NCBI GenBank assembly: GCA_003223065.1
Contig: QHXU01000092.1
Coordinates: 1-20,726, forward strand
Length of the DNA stretch: 20,726 bases
Origin: Acidobacteriota bacterium
GTDB taxonomy: Bacteria; Acidobacteriota; Terriglobia; Bryobacterales; Bryobacteraceae
Direction: 5' to 3'
Below the pieces are notes generated by a model. The model saw only the letters and a list, made by a program, of their open reading frames with translations. It did not search any database and had not been told where the DNA came from. Positions 1 through 9,400 of the stretch are shown here, one piece after another; position 1 is the first letter of the stretch, and the number at the start of each line of letters is the position of its first letter. The position numbers and the translations under genes are program-made.

Positions 1-707
1 TCGGGGAGGTACGATCGCGCGGCAAGTCTGTTCAAAGCCGACCATTCACTCGTCGCCGACGCCAACACGCAGTATGCCTTCGGACTGTCGCTATTCCGGA
101 GTGGAAAGGTCGAGCAGGGCACGCAAGTATTATCTGCGTTGCTACGGCAAAATCCCGGTTCTCCAGAAATATATCTTCTAGTCGGCCGTGCTTACGCGGG
201 CGTGAAGGACCATAAGAACGCATTGGATGCGTTTCAACACGCGCTGGCACTAGATGCATCGTTCCCTGGAGTCCATTCCTCAATCGGCTCTGTCCTGCTT
301 TTGTCTGGAAAGTTGCCTGAGGCAGAGGCAGAATTCCGGGAGGAATTACGATTGCACGCGGACGATCTCAAGGCTCGCTATCTCCTCGCTTTTGTTCTCG
401 ACCTGAGGCAGGAGACAGACGAGGCCGTAAAGCTGCTGCGCGAAATTCTTCGGGCGCAGCCGGATTACGCAGACGCGCATCAGACCCTGGGCAAGATTCT
501 CGTCAAGAAACAGGAGGCAAGATTCTCGTCAAGAAACAGGATCTCCAAGGTGCGTTGGAGCACATCGAGGCCGCCGTCCGCCTGGCTCCAAATGATCCCG
601 CCAAGTATTACCAACTCGGCGAAGTATATCGGAGACTCGGGCGCATGGACGAAGCCCAGCAGGCATTCACGCGGTTTCAGCAGCTCAAGAAACCGGAGGG
701 GCAATGA
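1..707 (+). pseudogene. TPR-repeat protein, 5' partial, frameshifted by a 26-bp tandem duplication
   Basis: The frame is open from base 1, so the start lies outside the window. Residues such as AYAGVKDHKNALDAFQHALA and the later LAP/ADxxxA helices show consecutive tetratricopeptide repeats, a protein-protein interaction solenoid. At 490-541 a perfect 26-bp tandem duplication changes the frame. As it stands, translation runs into a non-TPR tail and stops at 765. If one copy is removed, the frame continues with another clear TPR (DLQGALEHIEAAVRLAPND, then YYQLGEVYRRLGRMDEAQQA) and stops at TGA 705-707. That stop overlaps the ATG of the next gene as ATGA, the usual arrangement of translationally coupled genes, which strongly supports the repaired frame as ancestral. 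The intact gene would pair with the downstream CRTAC1-like gene, as in the second TPR-CRTAC1 cassette at 9838-12613. An assembly error cannot be excluded. Confidence 0.85.
490..541 (+). repeat. Perfect 26-bp direct tandem duplication inside the TPR gene
   Basis: Bases 490-515 and 516-541 are identical. The period of 26 is not a multiple of three, so the second copy shifts the frame by two. It has the form expected of replication slippage, and such repeats can also revert by slippage. Confidence 0.95.
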
Positions 708-2473
708 AGCCCCGGAGGAATCTTGGAGCATACTCGCTCCTCGCGTTCTTTGCTGTTCTGGCTAGCGGAGCTGTGCTTTGGTCGCAACTCCTTCAAGGGA
801 AGGCAGACCGCAATTCAGTCACATTTACTGATATTACTGATTCATCCGGCGTCCGGTTTCGTCATGTCTCAGCGCCGGAGAAGCGTTACATTGTCGAGTC
901 GATGAGTGGAGGCGTGGCGCTGTTTGATTACGACAATGATGGCTGGTTGGATATTTATCTCACCAATTCTCTCACTGTGGATACCGCGAAGAACCCGAAG
1001 AGTGCCCGCAGTGCTCTCTTTCATAACAACGGCGACGGAACCTTCACCGACGTGACCGAGCGTTCCGGCCTGGGCTACCCGGGTTGGGCCATGGGAGTAG
1101 TGGCGGCGGATTTCGATGGTGACGGATATCAGGACTTGTATGTCACTTGCTTTGGCTGGAACCACCTTTACAGGAATAACGGGAATGGAACATTCACGGA
1201 TGTCACGGTAAAAGCCGGAGTGAGTGATGGCCGCTGGTCCACCGGAGCGGCTTTCGGAGACTATGACCGGGATGGGGCCTTAGACTTGTTTGTAGCCAAT
1301 TACGTGAACTTCAAGCTTTCAGACCTTCCGCGTTTTGGCAGCTCCAGGTTTTGCGAGTACCACGGAATCAAGGTGCAGTGCGGGCCGCGCGGCCTGGCGG
1401 GGGCGGGCGATTCCTTGTTCCACAATAATGCCGACGGAACGTTCACCAATGTGAGCGAGAAGGCAGGAGTCTCCGATCCGGAAGGCCGGTTCGGTATGGG
1501 CGCCGTCTGGACGGATGCCGATGACGACGGATGGCCGGACCTCTACGTGGCAAACGATTCGGGACCCAAGTTCCTTTACCACAACCAACGCAATGGAACA
1601 TTCAAGGAAATTGGAATGCTCGCCGGTGTCGCACTCGGGGATGACGGGAACGAACAGGGCTCTATGGGTATTGCCGTCGGCGACTATATGCATACCGGAC
1701 GCCTGTCTCTGTTCGTGACGAACTTTTCAGACGAGTACAATTCCTTCTACCGGCACGACGCGCCGCTGATGTACTCCGACGTCTCCTTCGCATCCAAATT
1801 GGCCGCCATTAGTATCCCGTTCGTAGGTTGGGGCACTGCCTTCTTTGATTTCGATAACGATGGCTGGTCTGACCTGATGGCGGTTAATGGCCACGTCTAT
1901 CCGCAGATGGAAAATTACACCCAGCGCATCCTGCTGTTTCACAATGACCGTGACGGCAGCTTTTCGGAAGTCGCCGCGCAACATGGTGACGCTCTCACGG
2001 TACCGCGCGTGAGCCGCGGAGCTGCCTTCGGCGATATCGATAACGACGGGGACATCGACGTCGTGATCAATAACCTGGATGGTAGACCGTTGATCCTTAG
2101 GAATGATGGGGGAAACAGCAACAATTGGATCACCGTGAAGACCGTCGGAAGGGGCCGTAACCGAGATGCGATAGGAGCGAAAGTCAAGGTGGTCTCAGGC
2201 GACCTCGTGCAATGGGATGAGGTTCGCAGCGGAGGAAGCTACCTCTCAGCAAGCGATCTTCGGCTCCACTTTGGGCTGGAAAAAAGAGTGCGAGTGGACC
2301 TCATTGAAGTCCACTGGCCTGACGGCAGGGTCGAGGCGATCCGCGATGTACCCGTGAACCACTTCGTTGTAATCGAGGAGGGAAAAGGAATCACTGGGAA
2401 GACCGGGCCATCGATTCAACGGAGATCCGGCGCCGGCCAGAAGTTCCTCACAGCCGGGATCCGAAAGGAGTAA
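704..2473 (+). CDS. CRTAC1-like protein with FG-GAP repeats and C-terminal ASPIC/UnbV domain
   Basis: This 589-residue protein has a hydrophobic N-terminal segment (about residues 10-27) that should export or anchor it. It then has about seven FG-GAP/VCBS-type blades with the calcium-binding pattern DxDxDGxxDL: DYDNDGWLDIY (75-85), DFDGDGYQDLY, DYDRDGALDLF, DADDDGWPDLY, a degenerate DYMHTGRLSLF (about 327-337), DFDNDGWSDLM and DIDNDGDIDVV (about 444-454). The C-terminus (about 485-560) is an ASPIC/UnbV domain, with NRDAIGAKVKV, SGGSYLSASDLRLHFGL and a WPDG turn. The biochemical role of this family is not established; the fold suggests an extracytoplasmic calcium-binding beta-propeller. The ATG overlaps the repaired TPR stop (ATGA), with GGAGG at 695-699 upstream. 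The CehA-like gene follows after 6 bp. With the current frameshift, ribosomes on the TPR gene stop about 60 nt past this start, so coupling may be impaired. Confidence 0.92.
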   Translation: MKPRRNLGAYSLLAFFAVLASGAVLWSQLLQGKADRNSVTFTDITDSSGVRFRHVSAPEKRYIVESMSGGVALFDYDNDGWLDIYLTNSLTVDTAKNPKSARSALFHNNGDGTFTDVTERSGLGYPGWAMGVVAADFDGDGYQDLYVTCFGWNHLYRNNGNGTFTDVTVKAGVSDGRWSTGAAFGDYDRDGALDLFVANYVNFKLSDLPRFGSSRFCEYHGIKVQCGPRGLAGAGDSLFHNNADGTFTNVSEKAGVSDPEGRFGMGAVWTDADDDGWPDLYVANDSGPKFLYHNQRNGTFKEIGMLAGVALGDDGNEQGSMGIAVGDYMHTGRLSLFVTNFSDEYNSFYRHDAPLMYSDVSFASKLAAISIPFVGWGTAFFDFDNDGWSDLMAVNGHVYPQMENYTQRILLFHNDRDGSFSEVAAQHGDALTVPRVSRGAAFGDIDNDGDIDVVINNLDGRPLILRNDGGNSNNWITVKTVGRGRNRDAIGAKVKVVSGDLVQWDEVRSGGSYLSASDLRLHFGLEKRVRVDLIEVHWPDGRVEAIRDVPVNHFVVIEEGKGITGKTGPSIQRRSGAGQKFLTAGIRKE

Positions 2474-2479
2474 TAGTTT

Positions 2480-5215
2480 ATGGAAAGCAAGAGTCCCTGG
2501 TCACGCCGAAGTTTCTTGCGGTCTGCGAGTGGGATCCTTCCCACACTGGAATTGCTCCAGGAGGAAGCGGCGGCGAGCCCAGAGCCGGAAGAGACCGAGG
2601 CGCCGGGCAAGTTTACAGCGATTGACCTGGAGCGGTACTTTACAGCCGCGCCCTCGGATTTCGGTTCGCGTGAGCCCGCCAAGAATCTTAGGGGAGCCGC
2701 GCAAGACGGATTGATTCGCACACCTTCGGGCAAGCAGGTCTTTCGCGGGATACCGTTCTCCTTGGGTCCTGAAGGCGTAAACGCGAAGTCATGGATAGTG
2801 CTGAGTAAACACTCGACAGGTTGGACCGCCGCGAACGTTGAGATTCCCATGCAGGGGAAAGCGAATTTCGTTTGTCTGGCGCAATTTTGTGACTGGGACG
2901 AGAACGAATCACCGCCAGACGGCCGGGATGTGATCGAACGAGTAGGACAACCCTTGGGAGAGGTCACGCTTGTCCACGAGGAGGGCATCGAACAAACGCT
3001 TCCCATACGCCGGCGCTTTGAAGTAAATGCCCCTTGGGTCTTCTGGGGGCACATGAGCTTCGTCTGCAAGCCTCATACTCAGGATGCCCCTTCTAAACTA
3101 ACCGATTCCTTGCCCAACGCAATGTATTGGGGCAATCTACAGTGGACTGTCAGGGACAACAGCTATCCGGTTGGACCAGACGGGCGGCCACCGGTTCTTT
3201 GGCTCTGCGCTCTCCCCATCGCGGCTCCGACAAAGACGCTCAAGGCGGTGCGTTTTCGGGCGCTGAGCGAAGATCCGTTATGCATCTGCGGCCTGACCCT
3301 CTTTCACGGTAACGACAACCCACTGCGCTATGAACGGCTGCGTCTGTACCGCCTCACTTTGCCCGAAGCGGCCGCCGATCAGAAGGGCCGCTGGCAAGTC
3401 ACTACTGATCTTGGAATCGTAGGACGCAGTTACGTTTTAGGTAGCTTTGATCCCCAGGCCTGGCTCTCGTCTCCTCGCGTTGGCCTTGGTGAGCAAGCTC
3501 CGCCCACAGCCGGCGCTCGCCATCTTTACGTTGAAATGACAGCGAGTTCCGATGCGACACTCGTTCTGCGAGACAACAAGACCGGCTCACGATACGAGTT
3601 TGACCTTCGCGACGCAGTCCCCGGTCGCGAAATCGAAGCGCGCGCGCCCGGCGCACGAATCGAGTTCCTTGAGCAACACAAAACTTGGGTGCACGGTCGC
3701 GTGCTGGATAAAACGACTGGCGCGCCGACGCCGGTTCGTTTGTCTATTCGAAACAAAGACGGACGATACATTCCACCCTACGGCCATCGGACCGAAGTGA
3801 ATGATGGTTGGTTTCAAGACTATGGCGCTGACCTGAAACTCATGGACAGTTCCTTCGCGTACATCGATGGCGACTTTCAGGTGGAGTTGCCCGTGGGCGA
3901 CGTCTACGTTGAAATCAGCAAGGGATTCGAATACGAGGCTATTCGAAAGAAGATCGCCATACAGCTAGGACAGCGTGAACTCAGCCTGGAGTTACCGCGC
4001 TTTGCGAATCTCAGAGCCGCCGGCTGGGTAACCGCCGACACCCACGTCCACTTTCTTTCGCCTTCGACCGCGGTTCTCGAAGGCCAAGCCGAGGGCCTGA
4101 ACCTGATCAACCTTCTTGCCGCGCAATGGGGTGATCTCTACACGAATGTTGGCGACCTGTGGCAGGGGGCGCTGAGTTCCAATGACCGCGAAACCCTCGT
4201 TGTGATGGGTACGGAGAACCGCCAGCACATCCTGGGCCACATGGGGCTGCTGGGCGGACACGGTGAACCAGTTTATCCCATGTCGGCTGCCGGACCCGGT
4301 GAAGGCTACTTGGGTGAACCGGTTTGGACTAGTATGGCGGAATGGGCAGACACCAGCCGGAAACGCGACGGGCTGGTCATCTCGGCCCATTTCCCGGTGC
4401 CGATGGGCGAAATCGCAGCCGACGTCATTCTGGGTAAAATCGACGCCGTCGAAATGCAGCCGATTGGCATGTCACATCATTTTAATGGGCTCCGTTTCCT
4501 CGATTGGTATCGATACCTGAACTGTGGCTACCGGCTGCCGGCTGTTTCAGGTACAGACAAGATGGCAGCGTATATGCCAGTAGGTGCGACCCGAACCTAC
4601 GCATACCTGGGCAACAGGGAGTTGAATTTTACAAATTGGATGAAAGCGGTCCGGGCGGGCAATACGTTCATGTCCTCGGGCCCGCTCTTGCTCTTCGATG
4701 TCGACGGGCACCCTCCCGGCCAAGAAATTCACGTCGGACCAGGCGGTGGGAGCTTGGAGATTCGAGCTGAGGTTAAGAGCTTCTATCCTGTTCAACGTCT
4801 GGAGGTGGTTCAGAACGGCAAAGTCGTCGCCTCGCGCGAGGATGCAAAGGGCAGCCGCGAACTGACCCTGAAAGAAACGATCCGGGTCACCGGCTCCTGC
4901 TGGCTGGCTGCGCGGTGCGCCTCAAACGCCGGCCCGGTGACGATCTGGTCCGTCAACATCTCGGCACATACATCGCCCGTGTATGTGACTGTGCCGGCTA
5001 CGAAACTGTTTTCAGAGTCCGCGGCGGCCTACATGCTCACATTGCTGGATGGAGGTCAGGCGTGGTTGGAGAACTTAGCTACGCGGCCCGATCCAGATCG
5101 CTTTCAACAAATCCTCAGCGTCTTTTCCAAAGCGCGGGCCGAGCTGCATCGCCGTCTGCATGAGCAGGGCGTGGCACATTCCCACCCGCACAGATCTTCT
5201 CAGCTGCGGGCCTGA
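2480..5215 (+). CDS. Tat-exported CehA/McbA-like metallohydrolase (PHP-type domain)
   Basis: This is a 911-residue protein. It starts with a twin-arginine motif (SRRSFLRSASG, residues 9-19) followed by a short, weakly hydrophobic stretch, so folded export with bound metal is likely. Residues about 50-510 form a large beta-rich region I cannot assign. It includes a carboxypeptidase-regulatory-like or carbohydrate-binding-like stretch at about 405-505 (VHGRVLDKTTGAPTPVRLSI). A PHP-like metal site starts at GWVTADTHVHF, with H522 and H524. Other likely ligands follow: H583 and H587 (ENRQHILGH), H637 (ISAHFP), E658 (AVEMQP) and D693 (SGTDKMA). Named family members such as CehA and McbA hydrolyse carbamate esters, but the substrate here is unknown. 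AAAGGAG at 2464-2470 overlaps the upstream stop and fixes the ATG. The gene is the third member of the TPR-CRTAC1 cassette. It is much longer than the bare hydrolase domain because of the N-terminal region. Confidence 0.85.
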   Translation: MESKSPWSRRSFLRSASGILPTLELLQEEAAASPEPEETEAPGKFTAIDLERYFTAAPSDFGSREPAKNLRGAAQDGLIRTPSGKQVFRGIPFSLGPEGVNAKSWIVLSKHSTGWTAANVEIPMQGKANFVCLAQFCDWDENESPPDGRDVIERVGQPLGEVTLVHEEGIEQTLPIRRRFEVNAPWVFWGHMSFVCKPHTQDAPSKLTDSLPNAMYWGNLQWTVRDNSYPVGPDGRPPVLWLCALPIAAPTKTLKAVRFRALSEDPLCICGLTLFHGNDNPLRYERLRLYRLTLPEAAADQKGRWQVTTDLGIVGRSYVLGSFDPQAWLSSPRVGLGEQAPPTAGARHLYVEMTASSDATLVLRDNKTGSRYEFDLRDAVPGREIEARAPGARIEFLEQHKTWVHGRVLDKTTGAPTPVRLSIRNKDGRYIPPYGHRTEVNDGWFQDYGADLKLMDSSFAYIDGDFQVELPVGDVYVEISKGFEYEAIRKKIAIQLGQRELSLELPRFANLRAAGWVTADTHVHFLSPSTAVLEGQAEGLNLINLLAAQWGDLYTNVGDLWQGALSSNDRETLVVMGTENRQHILGHMGLLGGHGEPVYPMSAAGPGEGYLGEPVWTSMAEWADTSRKRDGLVISAHFPVPMGEIAADVILGKIDAVEMQPIGMSHHFNGLRFLDWYRYLNCGYRLPAVSGTDKMAAYMPVGATRTYAYLGNRELNFTNWMKAVRAGNTFMSSGPLLLFDVDGHPPGQEIHVGPGGGSLEIRAEVKSFYPVQRLEVVQNGKVVASREDAKGSRELTLKETIRVTGSCWLAARCASNAGPVTIWSVNISAHTSPVYVTVPATKLFSESAAAYMLTLLDGGQAWLENLATRPDPDRFQQILSVFSKARAELHRRLHEQGVAHSHPHRSSQLRA

Positions 5216-5283
5216 CAAGTTCGCATGTCCGCCGGCTACGCATAGGATGTCGAGCCCGGGCCATCCTGCCGCCACAGGAGTAA

Positions 5284-5313
5284 TGACGCCCCCCGCGGGA
5301 CAGGCTGGCGTCA
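5284..5313. terminator. Possible hairpin between convergent genes
   Basis: TGACGCC (5284-5290) and GGCGTCA (5307-5313) can form a 7-bp stem, and the loop contains the palindrome CCCGCGGG. It lies where the plus-strand CehA-like gene and the minus-strand TPR gene converge, and it overlaps the TPR stop codon. There is no U tract on either side, so this is at best a weak candidate. Nothing else is visible in 5216-5310. Confidence 0.3.
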
Positions 5314-6459
5314 ATTGTGCTTCCTCTCGCGTGCGCTCTTGATGCTCTTGAACACATTCAATTCGTGCTCAGCCGCTTCCTTATTTCCAGAATTTCTGTA
5401 TAGCTCAAAAAGCATGTAATGAACGTCTGAGCGCTCAGCGGCTAGCGCAACCACTTTCTTAAGTTCCTCTATCGCTCGGGAAGTCTCACCGCTCATCTTA
5501 TAAAGCTTCGCCATACCCAGATGGGCATCAACTAATCCTGGCTCGACTTCGACAGCGTGGCGGAACAAACGCTCCGCCTCCGCAAGATTGCCCTTCTTCA
5601 GTTGAATGTCCCCTAGGAGGAAGCTCGTTGACGGGTCGTTAGGCGACCGTTGCAACTCTTGTTCGAGTTCGGACTCCGACTCATCCAGGCGATTGTTTTC
5701 CCAGTATAGTGTGCCCAGCGCATAGCGAAGGCCCGCAATATTTGGGCCCTTTTCGATCGCTTTCTTGTATTCCGTGATTGCCGCTTCGACGTTGCCCTGT
5801 TGACGAAACAGTTCTGCGTTTAGTTGGTGCAGGCGGTAAGAATCGGGAGCGATCTCTTTAAGTTTTTCGAAGGATCGTAGCGCCATGAACATGGACGCCT
5901 TGCCCTTGTAATACAAAGGCTCTGGATCATCGGGTTGTAGCTCGATCCACCGGTTGATGAAGGGCACGGCCTTTTCGTCTTCGTTCAGACTCACATAGGC
6001 CAAGGCAAGATGCTGGACCACTGCGGGATCGTTCTTGTCCAGCTCGTACACTTTGGTCAGAACCGCAATCGCCTGCCGATATTGATGAAGGGCCGAATAG
6101 GTGAGTCCCAGTAGAACCGTTGCCCCCGTCAGGTTTGGGTTAAGAGCCAAGGCCCGCGAGAACTCCGGAATCGCCCCTTCGTATCGCCCGAGCTCGTAGA
6201 GCGCCAAACCCAGGTTGGAATGGGCTTCAGCTGACGCCGGATTGAGCTTTACAATTTGTTGGTAGGCACTTGCCGCTCCTTCAAAATCACTGGCCTTTAA
6301 TTTTCTAAGCGCATCGTCGCTCAGAGCCCGGAGTTGGTGCTCGCCGGCGCCAGGCGCTGCAACCAGTAGTGCTGGGAGAATCGGAACACCAATCCAGAGT
6401 GCAAGAATAACGAAGCGTCCGGGACGCCGACGGAGTCTGGATGGCCCTTTTCTTGACAC
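5311..6459 (-). CDS. Secreted or membrane-anchored TPR protein
   Basis: This 382-residue protein starts with a basic N-terminus and a hydrophobic segment (about residues 15-38, FVILALWIGVPILPALLVAA), consistent with a signal peptide or anchor. The rest is a run of about nine tetratricopeptide repeats (for example AEAHSNLGLALYELGRYEGA and VDAHLGMAKLYKMSGETSRA), giving an alpha-solenoid for protein binding. The start codon is GTG at 6459-6457. An AAGGAG Shine-Dalgarno lies about 15 nt upstream, further than usual, so the true start is not certain; there is no better ATG before the hydrophobic segment. It follows the TonB receptor gene by 29 bp on the same strand, so the two probably form one transcript. 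A TPR partner for a TonB receptor could act as a periplasmic scaffold, but this is inference. Confidence 0.88.
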   Translation of the reverse strand: MSRKGPSRLRRRPGRFVILALWIGVPILPALLVAAPGAGEHQLRALSDDALRKLKASDFEGAASAYQQIVKLNPASAEAHSNLGLALYELGRYEGAIPEFSRALALNPNLTGATVLLGLTYSALHQYRQAIAVLTKVYELDKNDPAVVQHLALAYVSLNEDEKAVPFINRWIELQPDDPEPLYYKGKASMFMALRSFEKLKEIAPDSYRLHQLNAELFRQQGNVEAAITEYKKAIEKGPNIAGLRYALGTLYWENNRLDESESELEQELQRSPNDPSTSFLLGDIQLKKGNLAEAERLFRHAVEVEPGLVDAHLGMAKLYKMSGETSRAIEELKKVVALAAERSDVHYMLFELYRNSGNKEAAEHELNVFKSIKSARERKHN

Positions 6460-6488
6460 GCTGGTTGCAGAATTCTCCTTACTTGCGT

Positions 6489-9400
6489 CTAGAAGAGAAA
6501 TTTAAGTCCAAACTGAATATCGCGAGGGGCGCGGGCCGAGGTAAGGCGCCCGAAATTTGGATTTCCGATGCTAGTGTTCAGACCGTTGAACTGAGCATGA
6601 TTCCACGCGTTGAAAAACTCAGCCCGAAATTGAACAGCCACTCCCTCTGTGACTTGAGTGTTCTTGATGAGGCCCAGGTCCCAATTATTAATACCGGGAC
6701 CGATGATCCCATTGCGGCCGCAACTGCCCATCGTTCCCGGCGGAGGCGGGAGAACGTTCTGTACATTGAAATAGGGAAACAGCGTCGCATGATTTCTAAT
6801 TTCACTCTGGAGGCCGGAACTATTCACTGGGCCCGTGCAGTTTCCGGGCTGGTACCGGCGAGCGCCTATTTGAGCATTGTCGAACGGCATCGATGGAGTC
6901 AGCGGATGCCCGCTGGCGAATGTCGAAATTCCGTTGATTTGCCAGCCACCCACTAGTCCGCTCACAGCCGAATTGCTGACATTCCCGAGCACTTTCTTAC
7001 CCTTGCCGAAAGGGAGTTCGTACACATAACTGGTCACCGCCCTCTGGCGTGTGTCTATTTGAGCAGGCCCCCTGAGGTCTTTCAGCACACCAGTTGAGTC
7101 GCGATGGGCGTATTCGTCCGGTCCTCCGATGTCCAGGGCCTTGCCATACGTATACGCGAACAACAAGAGTAAACCTCTTGAGAAGTTCTTCTCGACTTTG
7201 AAGTTCAGCCCGTTGTAATCCGACCAGCCATCGTTCTGTGAGGTGAGAATGTCGGGGAATCCCTTGTAGGGTCGCCGGCTCTCCAAGGAGCCTGGACCGG
7301 GAGAGGCGAGGTTGTTATTAAACCGGCGATTCAGCTTGTGAGCAACTAACCCGACGTAACCGAGTTCGACGAGCACACTGTTGATTTGATGCTGGACGTT
7401 TAGATTGTACTGGTAAACGTAGGGAGTGCGGTCAGCAATAATCTGAGTTACCGGTTGAAAAGTAGTTGCGAATGTTGGCGGAGGAAACAAGCGTGACAGC
7501 TGGTAGGAAGGAGTGGGCAAGGTGTTGTTAAGAGTAACGATCTGCTCTACCGGAGGCAGCAGGACACCGCGATGCTGCGTTTCGTTCGCTGAAATGAGGT
7601 CGTAGAAAAGACCAAAGCCTCCACGTATGACGGTTCGGGGATGAACGCTGTACGCAAATCCGAACCTCGGAGCAAAGTTATTCATGTCCGTAGGTCTCAG
7701 AGTCCTGGGCAGATGGTCATTCTTGATGGTTCGAACTTGCTTTGTCGAAAAGTCGAAATAGCCTTGCTTGTCGTCACGCTCAACGAACTGGCCGGGGATT
7801 TCATACCGCAGCCCAAAATAAAGATTCAGGGTGGGAGTGACCTTGAAATTGTCCTGCGCATAGAAGGACCACTGCCAGCTGGTGTAATGCGCCCGGCTAT
7901 CTCCGAAAAACGTTGACGAAATGATGGGCAGTCCCAATAAGAAATCCGCCACGCTATCCCCTGAATACTGACCCGAGAAAGTGAAGTACGGACTACTCGG
8001 ATAGTCGCTGCCGACGAAGAGGCGATCGAGCCTGATGTCGGCTCCGACCTTCATCGCGTGCCTGCCGCGCGTATAGCTCAGGTTATCGCTGAACCCATAA
8101 AGATTATCGACAGCCTCTTGATTCTGGGTAAAATTCTGCCCGATCGGCGAGAAATTCGCCATGGCGAATTGTGGAAGCGCGAAGGAGGCGGGATTCGTAG
8201 GCGTGTTCTGAAGCCCGATGTCTCTCGCCTTGTCGGCACCGAAAGCCTCCTGGTTTACGTTGAAAGCGCGGTTATGGTTCCAGCCCAAATGCAGCTCGTT
8301 CACTACGCTGGAGGAAACAATATGGGTATCCTCTAGAACGACGTTTTGATCACCTAGAGGTCGCGACAAACCCTGGTTCGGAAGCAGTGTGGGCTGAAGC
8401 AGCCTTTCATCTACATAGGAGTACCGGGCAAACGCCCGGTTCTTACTCGAAATATTCCAATCGGCCTTGATGTGGAACTGGTCCCAATCGTTCAGTGTCG
8501 TAGCGGCTCGGCCGTAATTGAGTGCTGGATCCTGTGGCCGGTTTGGAGCTGGAATGAAAGCTAAGACGTTTCTGGCCACAGCATCGAACCGGCCGGACGG
8601 AATGGTGTTATTTTCAAACGGCTGTCCATCCAGGGGGTCCTTCAAGGTAGCGGTAGAGTTCCCCTGCAGCATTTGTGGAGTCGGAATTCGACCCAGGAGC
8701 GTATTGCTCAGGCGCGACCGAAACCCCTCTGAGTCTCCGAAAAAGAAAATCTTATCTTTCTTGATCGGCCCGCCTACAGTAAAGCCCCATTGGTTCTGCT
8801 TGTAGGGAGGCTTTGTCCTCCCGTCAAAAAAGTTACGCGCATCGACTGCGTCGTTGCGGATAAAATAGAAGGCATCGCCATGTAAGCTGTTCGTGCCTGA
8901 CTTTAGCAATACATTTACGACTGTTGTCCCCCAACCTTGATCGGCCGTGAACGCATTTCGCTGAACATTGAATTCCTGAATCGCATCGACGGAAGGACGA
9001 AATCCACTTCCGCCAAACCTGGGTGAACGGGTTTCAATGCCATCGAGAAGATAACTGGTGTCGTTTTCCCGCAAGCCCGCGACGACAATCGATAAATCCT
9101 TTCTTCCTGTCCATGCCGTGACTGGTGAATTCGCGTTATCAATCACGGTAACACCCGGCGAGAGCTGGGCCAGCTGGATGAAGTTCCGGCCGTTGAGAGG
9201 CAACGCACTGATGCTCTTTTCGGTTATGACTTGCCCTACCGTAACGTCATCCGGACTGACCAGTTGTGCGGCGGCCGCTACCTCCACCGCGGTCGATACC
9301 TCGCCTACTTGGAGCTGGACGTTGACCGTAATACGACTGCCCACTCGAAGAGTGACGAGCGGAGCGACGAATCGCTTGAAACCGGTTGCTTCCACGGTAA

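Noticed and set aside
2416..3069. 217-codon open frame on the minus strand
   Set aside because: It lies opposite the CRTAC1-like and CehA-like genes and has no recognisable domain, and both plus-strand genes have good ribosome sites.
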